Shown: piece by piece, positions 53,658 through 62,740 of the stretch | Layout of the letters: every line of letters begins with the position of its first letter | Numbering within the stretch: the first letter of the stretch is position 1 | Source of the DNA: Variovorax paradoxus | GTDB lineage: Bacteria > Pseudomonadota > Gammaproteobacteria > Burkholderiales > Burkholderiaceae_C | Length of the DNA stretch: 64,000 bases | Assembly (NCBI RefSeq): GCF_009755665.1 | Contig: NZ_CP046622.1 | Coordinates: 5,149,001-5,213,000 of the forward strand | Direction: 5' to 3' | Position numbers and translations under genes: made by a program | Notes under the pieces: generated by a model | The model's database searches: none | What the model was told of the DNA's origin: nothing | What the model saw: the letters and a program-made list of their open reading frames with translations, nothing else

Positions 53658-54506
53658 ATGACGATCCAGACCGTCGGCATCATCGGCGCCGGAACGATGG
53701 GCAATGGCATTGCGCAGGCCTGCGCGGTGGCCGGCGTCAATGTGGTGATGGTCGACATTGCCCAGGCGGCGGTCGACAAGGGCCTTGCCACCGTCTCGGG
53801 CAGCCTCGACCGGCTGATCAAGAAAGAAAAGCTCACGACCGAGCAGAAGACCGCGGCGCTTGCGCTGATCAAGGGCTCGACCAATTACGACGACCTGAAA
53901 AGCGCTCAGCTCGTGATCGAGGCCGCCACCGAGAACCATGCGCTCAAGCTCAAGATCCTGAAGCAGGTCGACGAGATGCTGGCGCCCGAGGTGATCATCG
54001 CTTCGAACACCTCGTCGATCTCCATCACCCAGCTCGCGGCCGCCACCTCGCGCGCCGACCGCTTCATTGGCATGCACTTCTTCAACCCGGTGCCGATGAT
54101 GGCGCTGGTGGAGCTGATCCGCGGCTACCTCACGAGCGACGCCACGCATGACGCCGTGAAGGCGCTGGCCGAGAAGCTGGGCAAGTCGCCCATCACGGTC
54201 AAGAACGCGCCGGGCTTCGTGGTCAACCGCATCCTGGTGCCGATGATCAACGAGGCGTTCTTCGTTCTTTCCGAAGGCATCGCCACGGCCGAAGACATCG
54301 ACGCCGGCATGAAGCTGGGCTGCAACCAGCCCATCGGCCCGCTGGCGCTGGCCGACATGATCGGCCTGGATGTATGCCTGGCCGTGATGGAGGTCTACCT
54401 CGAGCAGTTCGGCGACTCCAAGTACCGTCCGTGCCCGCTGCTCAAAGAAATGGTTGCGGCCGGCCAACTCGGACGCAAGACGGGACGCGGCGTCTACAAG
54501 TATTGA
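53658..54506 (+). CDS. 3-hydroxybutyryl-CoA dehydrogenase
   Basis: 282-residue single-domain 3-hydroxyacyl-CoA dehydrogenase. NAD-binding GIIGAGTMGNGIAQACAVAG, SNTSSISITQL, IGMHFFNPVPMM (catalytic His) and APGFVVNRILVPMINEA are diagnostic for PaaH/Hbd. It uses NAD(P) to interconvert acetoacetyl-CoA and 3-hydroxybutyryl-CoA or related acids. RBS AAGGAG lies eight bases upstream. A crotonase gene follows in 36 bp. Confidence 0.95.
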   Translation: MTIQTVGIIGAGTMGNGIAQACAVAGVNVVMVDIAQAAVDKGLATVSGSLDRLIKKEKLTTEQKTAALALIKGSTNYDDLKSAQLVIEAATENHALKLKILKQVDEMLAPEVIIASNTSSISITQLAAATSRADRFIGMHFFNPVPMMALVELIRGYLTSDATHDAVKALAEKLGKSPITVKNAPGFVVNRILVPMINEAFFVLSEGIATAEDIDAGMKLGCNQPIGPLALADMIGLDVCLAVMEVYLEQFGDSKYRPCPLLKEMVAAGQLGRKTGRGVYKY

Positions 54507-54542
54507 GCGCAGCAAGAACACAAGAACAAGGAGACAAGCACC

Positions 54543-55367
54543 ATGACCGCCACGCCCATCACTCCGACCACCCCGCCCGCCGAAGGCTGCATCGACACGC
54601 AGGTCATCGACCATGTGCTGCTGATCGGCATCAACCGCCCCGCCAAGCGCAACGGCTGGACGCCGCCGATGTTCAAGCAACTGGCCGAGGCCTACACCCG
54701 GCTGGACGACAACCCCGACCTGCGCGTGGGAGTGCTGCATGCCTTCGGCGACCACTTCACAGCGGGCCTGGACCTGCCGGCCGTCACCGAGTACATGAAG
54801 CGCGGCGAGAAGGCGATTCCCGCCGGACTGGTGGAACCGCACGACTTCGGCCTGCCCGGCTACCGCCGCCGCACCAAGCCGATGGTGGCGGCGGTGAAGG
54901 GCATCTGCTTCACGGTGGGCATCGAGCTGATGCTGGGCGCGGACATCGTGGTGGCAGCCGACAACTGCCGCTTCTCGCAGATGGAAGTGCAGCGCGGGAT
55001 CATGGCCACGGGCGGCGCCACGCTGCGCATGGCCGAGCGCGCGGGCGTGGGCAATGCCATGCTGCACCTGCTCACGGCCGACGAGTTCGACAGTGCCGAG
55101 GCCTATCGCCTCAACTTCGTGCAGAAGGTGGTGCCCGCGGGGCAGGAGCTCGACGCGGCGCTGGCCATTGCGCAGCGCATTGCGGCGCAGGCGCCGCTCG
55201 CGGTGGTGGCCACCCGGCTCAACGTGATCAAGGCCGTGGAGCAAGGGCCGCTCGCGGCTGTGTCGGAATTCATCGAAACGCAAAAGCACCTGTCGAACAG
55301 CGAAGACGCGGCTGAAGGCGTGCGTTCCTTCGTCGAGCGCCGGCCGGCGCGCTTCAGCGGCCGTTGA
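54543..55367 (+). CDS. Enoyl-CoA hydratase/isomerase (crotonase) family protein
   Basis: 274 residues with crotonase fold. Oxyanion-side GDHFTAGLDLPAV, then VGIELMLGADIVVAADN and SQMEVQRGIMATGGATLRMA carry both candidate catalytic glutamates. With the adjacent dehydrogenase it makes a two-step beta-oxidation-type pair. The long insert around ITEYMKRGEKAIPAGLVEPH is distinctive of a subgroup in Burkholderiales. Its stop overlaps the in-frame region before the beta-lactamase-fold gene. Confidence 0.92.
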   Translation: MTATPITPTTPPAEGCIDTQVIDHVLLIGINRPAKRNGWTPPMFKQLAEAYTRLDDNPDLRVGVLHAFGDHFTAGLDLPAVTEYMKRGEKAIPAGLVEPHDFGLPGYRRRTKPMVAAVKGICFTVGIELMLGADIVVAADNCRFSQMEVQRGIMATGGATLRMAERAGVGNAMLHLLTADEFDSAEAYRLNFVQKVVPAGQELDAALAIAQRIAAQAPLAVVATRLNVIKAVEQGPLAAVSEFIETQKHLSNSEDAAEGVRSFVERRPARFSGR

Positions 55368-55396
55368 TGATGGATTCTTGCGGAGGAGCCTCGCCC

Positions 55397-56728
55397 ATGT
55401 CTTTTTTCCAACGCACGGCGCTCGTCGCCGCCTTCACACTGATTGCCGTGAACACCTCATCGAACGCCCAGACGCCCGCGCCCGCCGCGCCTCCCGATCC
55501 CGCGGCCACTTCGGTCGAGGCGATGGGCTGGATGAAGGGCTTTCCGCCTCCGCCCGACAAGCTGATCACCTTCGACAACCCGGCCGGCGGCGTGTTTCCG
55601 CGCACGCGCTGGAGCTTTTCGCACGTGCGCGAAACCGTGCCGACCGCCAATGTGTGGCGCGGCAGCGGTGCGCCCAGCCCCTTGCCGGCAGCGCCGCGCA
55701 GCGACATCGAAGCCGTCACGTTCAAGCCCCTGGGGGGTACCGGCGAGACCGTGACCTTTGCGCAGATGATTCCGCGCACCTACACCGACGGTATCCTGGT
55801 AATGCACCGCGGCCGCGTGGTCTACGAGAAATACTTCGGCGCGCTCACGCCCGAGCGGCCGCACATCGCGATGTCGGTCACCAAGTCCTTCGTGGGCACG
55901 CTGGCGGCCATTCTGGCGGACGAAGGCAAGCTCGACCCGGCGGCACCCGTCACCAAATACCTGCCTGAACTGAAGGACACGGCGTACGGCGACGCCACGG
56001 TGCGCCAGGTGATGGACATGACCATCGGCGTGCGCTACTCGGAGAACTACGCCGACCCGAAGGCCGAGGTCTGGGACTATGCGCGCGCCGGCGGCATGCT
56101 CGCGCAGGGCCCGAACTACACAGGCCCGAAGTCTTTCTACGAATTTCTTGCCACGCTGCAGAAGGAAGGCGCGCACGACGCTGCCTTTGCCTACAAGACA
56201 GTCAACGCCGAAGTGCTCGCCTGGATCCTGCGGCGCGTAAGCAACCAGCCGCTCGCCGACTTGTTGAGCGAGAAGATCTGGCGCCGTATCGGCGCGGAGC
56301 AGGACGCCTACTTTATGGTCGACCGCATCGGCACCGAATCGGGCGGCGGCGGGCTCAATACCGTGCTGCGCGACCTGGCGCGCTTCGGCGAGACCATGCG
56401 CAACGGCGGCCGTGCGACCAACGGGCAGCAGGCCATTCCGAAAGCAGTGGTCGAAGACATCCAGCGCGGCGGCGATGCGGCCAGGTTTGCCAAGGCCGGC
56501 TACGCGCTGCTGCCGGGCTGGTCATACCGCAACATGTGGTGGGTGTCGAACAACCCGCACGGCGCCTACATGGCGCGCGGCATCCACGGGCAGAGCATCT
56601 ACATCGATCCGAAGGCCGAGATGGTGATCGTGCGCTACGCCGCGCATCCGGTAGCGGCCAGTGCGGGGAACGACCCGCTGACGCTGCCCGCGTTCCACGC
56701 GGTGGCCGAAGCGCTCATGCGCCCCTGA
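55397..56728 (+). CDS. Exported beta-lactamase-fold serine hydrolase
   Basis: 443 residues. Signal peptide (FFQRTALVAAFTLIAVNTSS), then an active-site SxxK in IAMSVTKSFVGTLAAILADE, a Tyr-x-Asn-like KTVNAEVLAW, and a GHG-type GIHGQSIYIDPKA at the end. These are class C penicillin-binding/esterase-like proteins, not proven beta-lactamases. ATG 55397 with GGAGGAG upstream is the start. The closeness to the crotonase gene (about 30 bp) suggests a shared transcript. Confidence 0.9.
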   Translation: MSFFQRTALVAAFTLIAVNTSSNAQTPAPAAPPDPAATSVEAMGWMKGFPPPPDKLITFDNPAGGVFPRTRWSFSHVRETVPTANVWRGSGAPSPLPAAPRSDIEAVTFKPLGGTGETVTFAQMIPRTYTDGILVMHRGRVVYEKYFGALTPERPHIAMSVTKSFVGTLAAILADEGKLDPAAPVTKYLPELKDTAYGDATVRQVMDMTIGVRYSENYADPKAEVWDYARAGGMLAQGPNYTGPKSFYEFLATLQKEGAHDAAFAYKTVNAEVLAWILRRVSNQPLADLLSEKIWRRIGAEQDAYFMVDRIGTESGGGGLNTVLRDLARFGETMRNGGRATNGQQAIPKAVVEDIQRGGDAARFAKAGYALLPGWSYRNMWWVSNNPHGAYMARGIHGQSIYIDPKAEMVIVRYAAHPVAASAGNDPLTLPAFHAVAEALMRP

Positions 56729-56745
56729 GCCTTCCTGGAGAAGCT

Positions 56746-57522
56746 TTACTCGGCAGCCCGCTCGCGTGCAATCACCAGCAGGCCGTCCATGATCAGGCTT
56801 TCGACGAGTTCGAAATCTCCATTCATGACGGGTGCCATCTTCCAGCCTGCGCCGCCGGTCATGTAGCAGGCCGGCTCGGCGCCGCAGTGCGAGCGCACGT
56901 GCTGCACCATGCGCTCCACCGCACCGGCAATGGCGTAGGTGCCGCCGCTGGTGAGCGCGTCGCTGGTGTTGGTGGGAAATTCGCGCACCTCGCCCGTGGG
57001 CACGTGCAGCCCGGCCGTGCCCGATTCGAGCGCGCGCAGCATGATGCCGTGGCCCGGCAGGATCAATCCGCCCAAAAATTTGCCGCTGGCGTCGATGGCT
57101 TCCACCGTGACGGCCGTGCCGATCATCACCACCACCATCGGGCGCGCCGGCCCAGTGCCGAGCATGCGGTGGCGCGCGCCGATCATCGCCACCCAGCGAT
57201 CGGCGCCCAATCGCGTCGGATGGTCGTAGCCGTTGACGATGCCGGCCTCGGCCGCACTCGCCACCACCCAGCGCGGCGCGCATTCGAAGCGCTCTTCGAT
57301 CTGTTCCTCGGCGCGGCGGCGCACCGCATCGCCGGCCACCACGCAGCCCAGCATGGCGCCGGGCGCAGGCAGGTCGGCCCACGGGCCTTCGGCGAGGCGC
57401 TCGATGTGGTCAAGAAACTCGGCACCGTGCGCCTGGAGCTTGGCTCCCGGATGCGCGCCATCGTAGAGAGCCCATTTGAGGCGGGTGTTGCCGATGTCGA
57501 TCGCAAGGAAGGGGGAAGCCAT
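56746..57522 (-). CDS. coaX: Type III pantothenate kinase
   Basis: 258 residues, ASKHA fold, first committed step of CoA synthesis without feedback inhibition by Co[20 protein letters not shown], the phosphate-binding [35 protein letters not shown], and [18 protein letters not shown] are diagnostic. It requires a monovalent cation. The gene is divergent from kbp and convergent with the preceding hydrolase gene. Confidence 0.97.
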   Translation of the reverse strand: MASPFLAIDIGNTRLKWALYDGAHPGAKLQAHGAEFLDHIERLAEGPWADLPAPGAMLGCVVAGDAVRRRAEEQIEERFECAPRWVVASAAEAGIVNGYDHPTRLGADRWVAMIGARHRMLGTGPARPMVVVMIGTAVTVEAIDASGKFLGGLILPGHGIMLRALESGTAGLHVPTGEVREFPTNTSDALTSGGTYAIAGAVERMVQHVRSHCGAEPACYMTGGAGWKMAPVMNGDFELVESLIMDGLLVIARERAAE

Positions 57523-57647
57523 GGGCGGATTATTGCGACTTTATGTCGCTTACCGTCGCTTGCACTTGCGGCAAGGGACTACGCGCCGTGGTCACTTGCC
57601 GCCGTTACAGTCGCGATTCCCAATAACCACGGCAGAAGGAGTACCCC

Positions 57648-58109
57648 ATGGGTTTGCTGAGTTTCATCAAGGAAGCAGGAGAAAAGCTGTTCGGCGGTTC
57701 ATCGGCCCAGGCTGCCGAGCCGGACGCGAACACCAAGGCCGCGGCTGCCATCAAAACGTACATCGAGACGCAGAATCTTGGCCTCACGGGCCTGGAAGTG
57801 ACCTACACGGCCGCAACGGGTGTCGTCACGCTGTCCGGCCAGGCACCTTCGCAGGAAGCAAGCGAAAAAGCGGGGCTTGCCGCGGGCAACGTCGCCAATG
57901 TGACGAGCGTCGACAACAACCTGGTTGCACCGGCGGCCCCGCCGGCGCAGTACCACGACGTGGTGAAGGGCGACACGCTGTCGGCCATTTCGAAGAAGTA
58001 CTACGGCGATGCCAACAAGTACAACGCGATCTTCGAGGCCAACAAGCCGATGCTGAGCCATCCGGACAAGATCTATCCGGGGCAGAAGCTGCGCATTCCG
58101 GCGCTTTGA
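57648..58109 (+). CDS. kbp: BON-LysM potassium-binding protein Kbp (YgaU)
   Basis: 153 residues. GLLSFIKEAGEKLFGG N terminus, BON domain (TGLEVTYTAATGVVTLSGQA, VTSVDNNLV) and LysM domain (DVVKGDTLSAISKKYYGDAN, HPDKIYPGQKLRIPAL). It aligns over its full length with E. coli Kbp, a cytoplasmic K+ sensor that is induced by osmotic shock. No signal peptide. Terminator follows at 58130. Confidence 0.95.
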   Translation: MGLLSFIKEAGEKLFGGSSAQAAEPDANTKAAAAIKTYIETQNLGLTGLEVTYTAATGVVTLSGQAPSQEASEKAGLAAGNVANVTSVDNNLVAPAAPPAQYHDVVKGDTLSAISKKYYGDANKYNAIFEANKPMLSHPDKIYPGQKLRIPAL

Positions 58110-58129
58110 GCCGATCAGCTCGCCGATGG

Positions 58130-58166
58130 AAAGGCCCACTGGGAACGGTGGGCCTTTTGTTTTTTG
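58130..58166 (+). terminator. Intrinsic terminator of kbp
   Basis: AAAGGCCCAC/GTGGGCCTTT with an 8-nt loop, followed by TGTTTTTT on the plus strand, 20 bp after the kbp stop. Confidence 0.88.
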
Positions 58167-58199
58167 GCGCTGTTGTTCAGGGCGCGTGCAAAGGCCACC

Positions 58200-58290
58200 G
58201 GGTACTCCCCTCCGCGAATGTCCCCCGGGGCTGCGCCCTCCTCCTTTATTTCGCTGCGCGGAGCACCCGATGCCCTGTGCACTGGGGCAC
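58200..58290. repeat. REP-like palindrome between kbp and the rhodanese gene
   Basis: GGGT...ACCC (58200-58203 with 58265-58268) and CTCCGCG/CGCGGAG (58210-58216 with 58257-58263) enclose CCCCCGGGGCTGCGCCCTCC; a second small palindrome TGCCC/GGGCA follows (58271-58290). The motif resembles dispersed elements in Comamonadaceae. No frame is evident. Confidence 0.55.
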
Positions 58291-58303
58291 GCTGACGATG
58301 GAC

Positions 58304-58717
58304 CTAGTTCTGCTTCCAAGGCAAGCCGCGCTTGCGCCAGCCCCCAAGTACCCCGCGGTGCCCGTTGTCGTCCGGATTGCCTTCGAAGCCCTCGAGGATG
58401 TTGTATGCCTCGAGGCCCAGTTCGGTGGCTCGCCTGGCGGCAGCGATGGAGCGCACGCCGCTGCGGCACAGCAGCACCAGCTTTCTGTTGCCGTCCTCGC
58501 CCGCGGCCCGAATACCGCCGTCGAAGGCCGGGTTGAGCGTCATTCCCGGCCACTGCTTCCAGGCGAGCGGCACGGCGCCGGGTACGTAGCCGACCCATTC
58601 ACGCTCGGCGTCGCTGCGTACGTCTACCAATACGGCCTCGCCGCTTGCCATCCACTTTGCGGCCTGCTCGGGCGTCACATCGCCGGCGTAGCCCTTTTCT
58701 TCAACGGGTTCAATCAT
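58304..58717 (-). CDS. Rhodanese-like sulfurtransferase
   Basis: 137 residues, single rhodanese domain. Catalytic loop LVLLCRSGVRSIAAARRATE (Cys) and VDVRSDAEREWVGYVPGAV. The N terminus has the common TPEQAAKWMASGE region. Cytoplasmic, no signal. Might take part in sulfur trafficking; no partner is next to it. It is divergent from the TRAP operon. Confidence 0.93.
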   Translation of the reverse strand: MIEPVEEKGYAGDVTPEQAAKWMASGEAVLVDVRSDAEREWVGYVPGAVPLAWKQWPGMTLNPAFDGGIRAAGEDGNRKLVLLCRSGVRSIAAARRATELGLEAYNILEGFEGNPDDNGHRGVLGGWRKRGLPWKQN

Positions 58718-58939
58718 GTCTTTGAGTCCTTTTCGATCGACGGGGGCTACCTACGCGGGGAATAGCGTCTTTACGTTGCCCCTGCGGCCCCGCCCGGATG
58801 ATGGAATTTTTCACCAGTTCGTGAAAACCCTGTTTGTCGCATATTCCAGCGCGCCAAAGATGCGGATGGGCCTGCCGAACATAGCGCCAAGAAGGCGGGC
58901 AGGGTTTCTTCAGTCAGAACTTGTATGGAGAGAGACAAC

Positions 58940-60055
58940 ATGACAGAGAGCAAATCACCCCGCCGCCGCAGCCTGCTCAAGGGCGCCGCCGTGGCTGCGG
59001 GCGCCATGTCGGCGCCGATGGTCAGCATGGCACAGACCACGTCGCTGCGCTTCCAGAGCACGTGGCCAGCCAAGGACATCTTCCATGAATACGCGCAAGA
59101 CTTTGCCAAGAAGGTCAATGACATGGCGGGCAACCGCCTGAAGATCGAAGTGCTGCCGGCCGGCTCCGTGGTGCCGGCGTTCCAGCTGCTCGACGCCGTT
59201 GCCAAGGGCACGCTCGACGGCGGCCATGGCGTGGTGGCCTACTGGTACGGCAAGAACTCGGCGCTCGCGCTCTGGGGCTCGGGGCCCGGCTACGGCATGG
59301 ACGCCAACATGGTGCTGGCTTGGCACAACTACGGCGGCGGCAAGGCGCTGATCGAGGAAATCTACAAGAGCCTGAACCTGGACGTGGTGTCCTACCTCTA
59401 CGGCCCCATGCCCACGCAGCCGCTGGGCTGGTTCAAGAAGCCGGTAGCGCGCGTCGAAGACATGAAGGGCCTGAAGTTCCGCACCGTGGGGCTGGCGGTC
59501 GACGTGTTCACCGACATGGGCACGGCCGTGAACCCGCTGCCGGGCGGCGAGATCGTGCCGGCGCTGGACCGCGGGCTGATCGATGCGGCCGAGTTCAACA
59601 ACGCGTCGAGCGACCGCGTGCTGGGCTTTCCCGACGTGGCGAAGAACTGCATGCTGCAGAGCTTTCACCAGTCGGGCGAGCAGTTCGAGATTCTCTTCAA
59701 CAAGGGCAAGCTCGCGGCGCTGCCGGCCGAGCTCAAGTCGATCATCGACTATGCGGTGCAGGCCTCCAGCGCCGACATGAGCTGGAAGGCCATCCAGCGC
59801 AATTCGCAGGACTACATCGAGCTGAAGAAGGCGGGCATCAAGTTCTACAAGACGCCCGATGCCATCTTGCGGGCGCAGCTGGCCTCGTGGGACAAGACCG
59901 TGGCCAAGAAGGCCGCCGAGAACCCGATGTTCCAGAAGGTGCTCGACTCGCAGAAGGCCTTTGCCGAACGCGCCGGCCAGTGGCAGAACGACTACACGGT
60001 CGATTTCAAGATGGCCTACAACCACTATTTCGGTTCGAAGGCCAAGAAGTCCTGA
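58940..60055 (+). CDS. TRAP transporter substrate-binding protein (DctP type)
   Basis: 371 residues with a twin-arginine signal (SPRRRSLLKGAAVAAGAMSA). Mature region: TSLRFQSTWPAKDIFHEYAQ, LPAGSVVPAFQLLDAVAKGT and FKKPVARVEDMKGLKFRTVG (ligand Arg in the last). It binds the solute that DctQ and DctM import with sodium. The substrate, commonly a monocarboxylate or oxoacid, cannot be stated. ATG 58940 with GGAGAG upstream; an ATG 15 bases earlier has no signal. Confidence 0.93.
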   Translation: MTESKSPRRRSLLKGAAVAAGAMSAPMVSMAQTTSLRFQSTWPAKDIFHEYAQDFAKKVNDMAGNRLKIEVLPAGSVVPAFQLLDAVAKGTLDGGHGVVAYWYGKNSALALWGSGPGYGMDANMVLAWHNYGGGKALIEEIYKSLNLDVVSYLYGPMPTQPLGWFKKPVARVEDMKGLKFRTVGLAVDVFTDMGTAVNPLPGGEIVPALDRGLIDAAEFNNASSDRVLGFPDVAKNCMLQSFHQSGEQFEILFNKGKLAALPAELKSIIDYAVQASSADMSWKAIQRNSQDYIELKKAGIKFYKTPDAILRAQLASWDKTVAKKAAENPMFQKVLDSQKAFAERAGQWQNDYTVDFKMAYNHYFGSKAKKS

Positions 60056-60145
60056 CGCCGATCCGGTGATGCGAGGGCACCCAGAGCGGTGCCCTCTTTT
60101 CGTGCCCGCCCATGCTGCGCCGGCCGCAGCGAGGAGTTCTTTTCG

Positions 60146-60766
60146 ATGCAATCTTTCCTGTTGGCCGTCGATCGTTTCTCGACCTGGATCGGCAAGACCT
60201 TCGCATGGTGCGCGCTGCTGCTCACGCTGCTGATCAGCTGGGAGGTGTTTTCGCGCTATGTGCTGAACCACCCTCATGCCTGGGTGCTCGACGCGCAGAT
60301 CATGTTGTACGGCGCCATGTTCATGACGGCCGGCGCGTACACGCTCTCCAAGAACGGCCACGTGCGCGGCGACGTGCTCTACGGCTTCTTCCGGCCGCGT
60401 ACGCAGGCGCTGGTCGATCTGGTGCTCTACATCATCTTCTTCCTGCCCGGCATCGTCGCGCTGACCTGGGCCGGCTGGGTCTATGCGGGCGAATCGCTCG
60501 CCATCCGCGAGCAGACCTTTTCGGCCGAGCCGCTGCCGCTGTATCCGTTCAAGTACATCATTCCGCTCGCCGGCTTCACGCTGCTGCTGCAGGGCGTGGT
60601 CGAGATCATCCGCTGCGTGCAATGCATCCAGAGCGGCGCGTGGCCTTCGCGCGAGCAGGACGTGGAAGAGGTCGACGTCGAGAAGCTCAAGGAAATGGTC
60701 AACGTCAAGGACGAAGACATTGCCGCGCTCGACCGTGTGGTGGTTTCCAAGGAGGCCGCACGATGA
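60146..60766 (+). CDS. TRAP transporter small permease (DctQ type)
   Basis: 206 residues with four helices: FAWCALLLTLLISWEVFSRY, LDAQIMLYGAMFMTAGAYTL, LVLYIIFFLPGIVALTWAGW and KYIIPLAGFTLLLQGVVEII. The C-terminal tail is acidic (EEVDVEKLKEMVNVKDEDIA). It stabilises DctM and reaches the binding protein. The start is ATG 60146 with GAGGAG upstream; the end overlaps dctM by four bases (ATGA). Confidence 0.92.
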   Translation: MQSFLLAVDRFSTWIGKTFAWCALLLTLLISWEVFSRYVLNHPHAWVLDAQIMLYGAMFMTAGAYTLSKNGHVRGDVLYGFFRPRTQALVDLVLYIIFFLPGIVALTWAGWVYAGESLAIREQTFSAEPLPLYPFKYIIPLAGFTLLLQGVVEIIRCVQCIQSGAWPSREQDVEEVDVEKLKEMVNVKDEDIAALDRVVVSKEAAR

Positions 60767-62730
60767 TCCGCCGCGAACTCTGGTTCGGCCTCTCGTTCAT
60801 GGCGCTGATCGTGATCGGCGCGGGCGCGGTGCTGGTGAGCGCCGACACCATCACCAACGGCCACCTGGGCCTCTTGATGCTCTCGCTGGTGGTGGTGGCC
60901 ATCATGCTGGGCTTTCCCACCGCGTTCACGCTGATGGGCATGGGCATGCTCTTCACGTGGCTGGCTTACGACCGCGACTGGCACCGCACGCTCGATTTGA
61001 TGGTGCAGGCCGCCTACAAGACCATGGCCAACGACGTGCTCATTGCGGTGCCGCTGTTCGTCTTCATGGGCTACCTGGTGGAGCGCGCCAACCTCATCGA
61101 GTCGCTCTTCAAGAGCCTGCACCTGGCGCTCGCGCGGTTGCCGGGCGCGCTGGCCGTGGCCACGCTGGTCACCTGCACCATCTTTGCCACCGCAACCGGC
61201 ATCGTGGGCGCGGTGGTCACGCTGATGGGCCTGCTGGCGCTGCCGGCCATGCTGCGCGCGGGCTACAGCGTGCCACTGGCCGCGGGCGCCATCACGGCGG
61301 GCGGATGCCTCGGCATCCTGATTCCGCCTTCGGTGCTGCTGATCGTCTATGGCGCCACGGCGGGCGTCTCGGTGGTGCAGCTGTATGCGGGGGCCTTCTT
61401 TCCGGGATTGATGCTCGCGTCTCTCTACGTGCTGTACGTGATCGTCATCGCGCGGCTCAAGCCGCAATGGGCGCCGCCGCTGTCGCAGGCGGAACGGGCC
61501 GTGCCTCTCACCCCGCTCTCGCAGCGGCTGGCGGACAGCCCCGCCGCGCACGCGGTGGTCGGCCTGCTGAAAGGCCGGCGCAATGCGGACGTGCCTTTCT
61601 CGCACGTGCTGCGGCAGCTCGGCATCGTTGCAATGCCCGCCGTGATCTTTCTGCTGCTCGCCGGCTTCAGCTACAAGGCCGTGACCACCATCGAGGCGCA
61701 GGCGCGCTACGAGATCGAGGAGATCGGCGCCACGCGCAGCGGCAATCCGGCCCAAGGCGAAAGCACAGGCGGGTTGCAGGAGCCGCCTTCCACCGGAGGC
61801 CTGCAGGAACCACCGGCCGAGGGCGGGCTGCAGGAGCCGCCGTCGGGGGACACGCCCTCTTCCGGTCCGCTTTCGGAACCGCCGGGCGCATCCGCCGAAT
61901 CTGCCACGCCGGCCCAAGCGGCTTCGGCGCGACCACCCGCCGACAACGCGCCCGCGGCAGAAGGCGCCTCGGTGCGCCCAGCGCCCACCTGGTGGTGGGT
62001 CACCTTCGCCATCTTCGGCGCGATGGTCACGCTGTTCTACCTGTTCCTGAGCTTTGCGCGGCTCGAGATCTTCAAGATGCTGCTGGCCTCGTTCTTCCCG
62101 CTGGTGCTGCTGATCCTGTCGGTGCTCGGCTCGATCGTGCTGGGCCTGGCAACGCCGACCGAGGCGGCGGCCATGGGTGCGCTCGGCGGCATGCTGCTGG
62201 CGGCCGCCTACCGGCGGCTCAACCTGTCGGTGCTGAAGGAATCGGTGTTCCTCACGGCCAAGACCTCGGCCATGGTGTGCTGGCTCTTCGTGGGCTCGGC
62301 CATCTTCTCGGCGGCGTTCGCGCTGCTCGGCGGGCAGGCGCTGGTGGAAGAGTGGGTTCTGGGCATGAACCTCACGAAGGTGCAGTTCCTGGTGCTGAGC
62401 CAGGTGATCATCTTCCTTCTGGGCTGGCCGCTGGAGTGGACCGAGATCATCGTGATCTTCATGCCCATCTTCATTCCGCTGCTCGACAACTTCGGCGTCG
62501 ATCCGCTGTTCTTCGGCCTGCTGGTTGCAATGAACCTGCAGACGGCCTTCCTGAGCCCACCGGTGGCCATGGCGGCGTTCTACCTGAAGGGCGTGAGCCC
62601 GCCGCACGTGACGCTGAACCAGATTTTCCTGGGCATGCTGCCCTTCATGGGCATCCAGGTGCTGGCCATCGTGCTGCTGTACATCTGGCCGCAGATCGGG
62701 CTCTGGCTGCCGCAGCTGCTGTACAAGTAA
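60763..62730 (+). CDS. TRAP transporter large permease (DctM type) with repeat-bearing insert
   Basis: 655 residues, against about 425 typical for DctM. Helices with LLALPAMLRAGYSVPLAAGA, ITAGGCLGILIPPSVLLIVY and ATPTEAAAMGALGGMLLAAA and the final LLVAMNLQTAFLSPPVAMA are normal. Between the halves an extra helix-linker-helix is inserted: residues about 318-405 contain three tandem copies of GGLQEPP (nine-residue spacing, DNA 61768-61848), then a Pro/Ala-rich run and RPAPTWWWVTFAIFGA. Function of the insert unknown; it likely protrudes into the periplasm or cytoplasm. Confidence 0.92.
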   Translation: MIRRELWFGLSFMALIVIGAGAVLVSADTITNGHLGLLMLSLVVVAIMLGFPTAFTLMGMGMLFTWLAYDRDWHRTLDLMVQAAYKTMANDVLIAVPLFVFMGYLVERANLIESLFKSLHLALARLPGALAVATLVTCTIFATATGIVGAVVTLMGLLALPAMLRAGYSVPLAAGAITAGGCLGILIPPSVLLIVYGATAGVSVVQLYAGAFFPGLMLASLYVLYVIVIARLKPQWAPPLSQAERAVPLTPLSQRLADSPAAHAVVGLLKGRRNADVPFSHVLRQLGIVAMPAVIFLLLAGFSYKAVTTIEAQARYEIEEIGATRSGNPAQGESTGGLQEPPSTGGLQEPPAEGGLQEPPSGDTPSSGPLSEPPGASAESATPAQAASARPPADNAPAAEGASVRPAPTWWWVTFAIFGAMVTLFYLFLSFARLEIFKMLLASFFPLVLLILSVLGSIVLGLATPTEAAAMGALGGMLLAAAYRRLNLSVLKESVFLTAKTSAMVCWLFVGSAIFSAAFALLGGQALVEEWVLGMNLTKVQFLVLSQVIIFLLGWPLEWTEIIVIFMPIFIPLLDNFGVDPLFFGLLVAMNLQTAFLSPPVAMAAFYLKGVSPPHVTLNQIFLGMLPFMGIQVLAIVLLYIWPQIGLWLPQLLYK

Positions 62731-62740
62731 GCGGCAAGGA

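Noticed and set aside
52770..55289. An 839-codon minus-strand open frame across purT, hbd and the crotonase gene
   Set aside because: Its reading is mostly Arg/His/Ala-rich with no domain, and three well-supported genes occupy the same DNA on other frames.
61768..61848. Tandem 27-bp repeats that could suggest a CRISPR or a VNTR outside genes
   Set aside because: The repeats are in frame, code GGLQEPP units within the DctM protein, have only two unique residues between them, and no cas genes are near.
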